A stretch of DNA of 6,201 nucleotides, taken from Acidobacteriota bacterium (lineage in GTDB: Bacteria > Acidobacteriota > Terriglobia > UBA7540). Location of the stretch: positions 1-6,201 of the forward strand of contig JAJYJL010000546.1 of NCBI GenBank assembly GCA_021789565.1. Reading direction: 5' to 3'. The stretch's first letter is position 1. Each line of letters begins with the position of its first letter. Positions 5,743 to 6,201 of this stretch are shown in pieces. Position numbers and translations under genes: made by a program. Below the pieces are notes generated by a model. It made no database searches and was not told the origin of the DNA. It saw only the letters and a list, made by a program, of their open reading frames with translations.

Positions 5743-6201
5743 CTAATGAGGATGGGGCGTGTTGTCGTGCGCGTGTTCACCCTCCACATACACGTTGAAC
5801 TTTCCGCTGCCTGAATTGGCGCCGACGGCCCCGCCCTCACCGTTTGCCCGTCCGATTCCCGAAGCCGCCGCCCCATAGGCGCTTCCGTGGATGTTTTTCA
5901 GCACCGACTTCTGGCGGTCCTTCACCTTGAAAGTCCCCTGGGAAGAATCCGCCGCCGGAGTTCCATCAGTCGGGTGAAACTCAAGCACCGCGCCGCCTGC
6001 CACCTTGCCCGATTCGGAGTGCTTTGGGGCCGGGGTAGAGACTTTCTCCAGTTGCTCCCTGGCGCTTTCTTCCTCTGCCACCCTCCGGGCTGCCTCCGTG
6101 GTGTTGACCAGGGTCAGCGACTGAAGCGGCAACTTCGCCGGTGCTTTCACGGCCTTTGCGTTCTGTGAGCCGGATGGATGCAGACCAGAGGGTAGATCGG
6201 A
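5743..6201 (-). CDS. C-terminal part of an unrecognised Gly/Ala-rich protein with a His-rich tail (5' end missing)
   Basis: The frame is open from the right edge to the TAG at 5743-5745, giving 152 residues without the N-terminus. A GTG at 6150 exists, but the frame continues upstream of it with similar composition, so it is probably internal. Counting from the window edge, residues 34-55 are charged and helical (EAARRVAEEESAREQLEKV), 56-67 are a Pro/Ser/Lys-rich linker, 69-76 read GGAVLEFH, 94-110 read KDRQKSVLKNIHGSAYG, 111-133 are Gly/Ala-rich, and the end reads FNVYVEGEHAHDNTPHPH (135-152). The tail has four histidines plus acidic residues and could bind metal, which is inference. I do not recognise the family. 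It lies 3 bases before the esterase start and is almost certainly co-transcribed with it. Confidence 0.75.
   Translation of the reverse strand, partial: SDLPSGLHPSGSQNAKAVKAPAKLPLQSLTLVNTTEAARRVAEEESAREQLEKVSTPAPKHSESGKVAGGAVLEFHPTDGTPAADSSQGTFKVKDRQKSVLKNIHGSAYGAAASGIGRANGEGGAVGANSGSGKFNVYVEGEHAHDNTPHPH

Overview
All supported genes lie on the minus strand, so the window reads from right to left. It is a moderately GC-rich bacterial segment from a diderm (Gram-negative type) organism, because it carries an Omp85/BamA-type outer-membrane assembly protein. The mix of a POTRA-rich Omp85 protein, a LmbE-type deacetylase, a secreted DUF2911 protein and an exported TlpA-like thioredoxin fits Acidobacteriota. 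That placement is an inference from gene content, not from a marker gene.

Layout in transcription order: (1) 6201-5743, the C-terminal 152 codons of an unrecognised Gly/Ala-rich protein with a His-rich tail. (2) 5739-4768, an exported esterase-D-family alpha/beta hydrolase starting 3 bases after gene 1. (3) 4771-3848, an exported TlpA/ResA-like thioredoxin with a CPPC site and an unusual N-terminal domain; its TTG start overlaps the stop of gene 2. (4) 3785-3267, a secreted DUF2911 protein with a strong ribosome binding site. (5) 3180-2416, a cytoplasmic LmbE/PIG-L zinc-dependent deacetylase with a good ribosome binding site. (6) A 314-base gap with a TATAAT box and a weak small ORF. (7) 2101 to the left edge, the first 700 codons of an Omp85 protein with seven POTRA-like repeats and the start of the beta-barrel; the 3' end is outside the window.

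Genes 1 to 5 look like one transcription unit: spacing is 3, -4, 62 and 86 bases, and no intrinsic terminator is visible. Genes 2, 3 and 4 carry signal peptides, so the cluster mainly serves the cell envelope. The Omp85 gene may have its own promoter in the 314-base gap. No established pathway joins these genes. One testable link is that the mature esterase has exactly two cysteines and its translationally coupled neighbour is an exported thiol-disulfide protein.

No tRNA, rRNA, CRISPR array, insertion sequence or phage gene was seen. The points most worth a second look are the seven-POTRA array, the unclear start of that gene, the winged-helix-like N-terminal domain of the thioredoxin, and the unrecognised C-terminal domain at the right edge.
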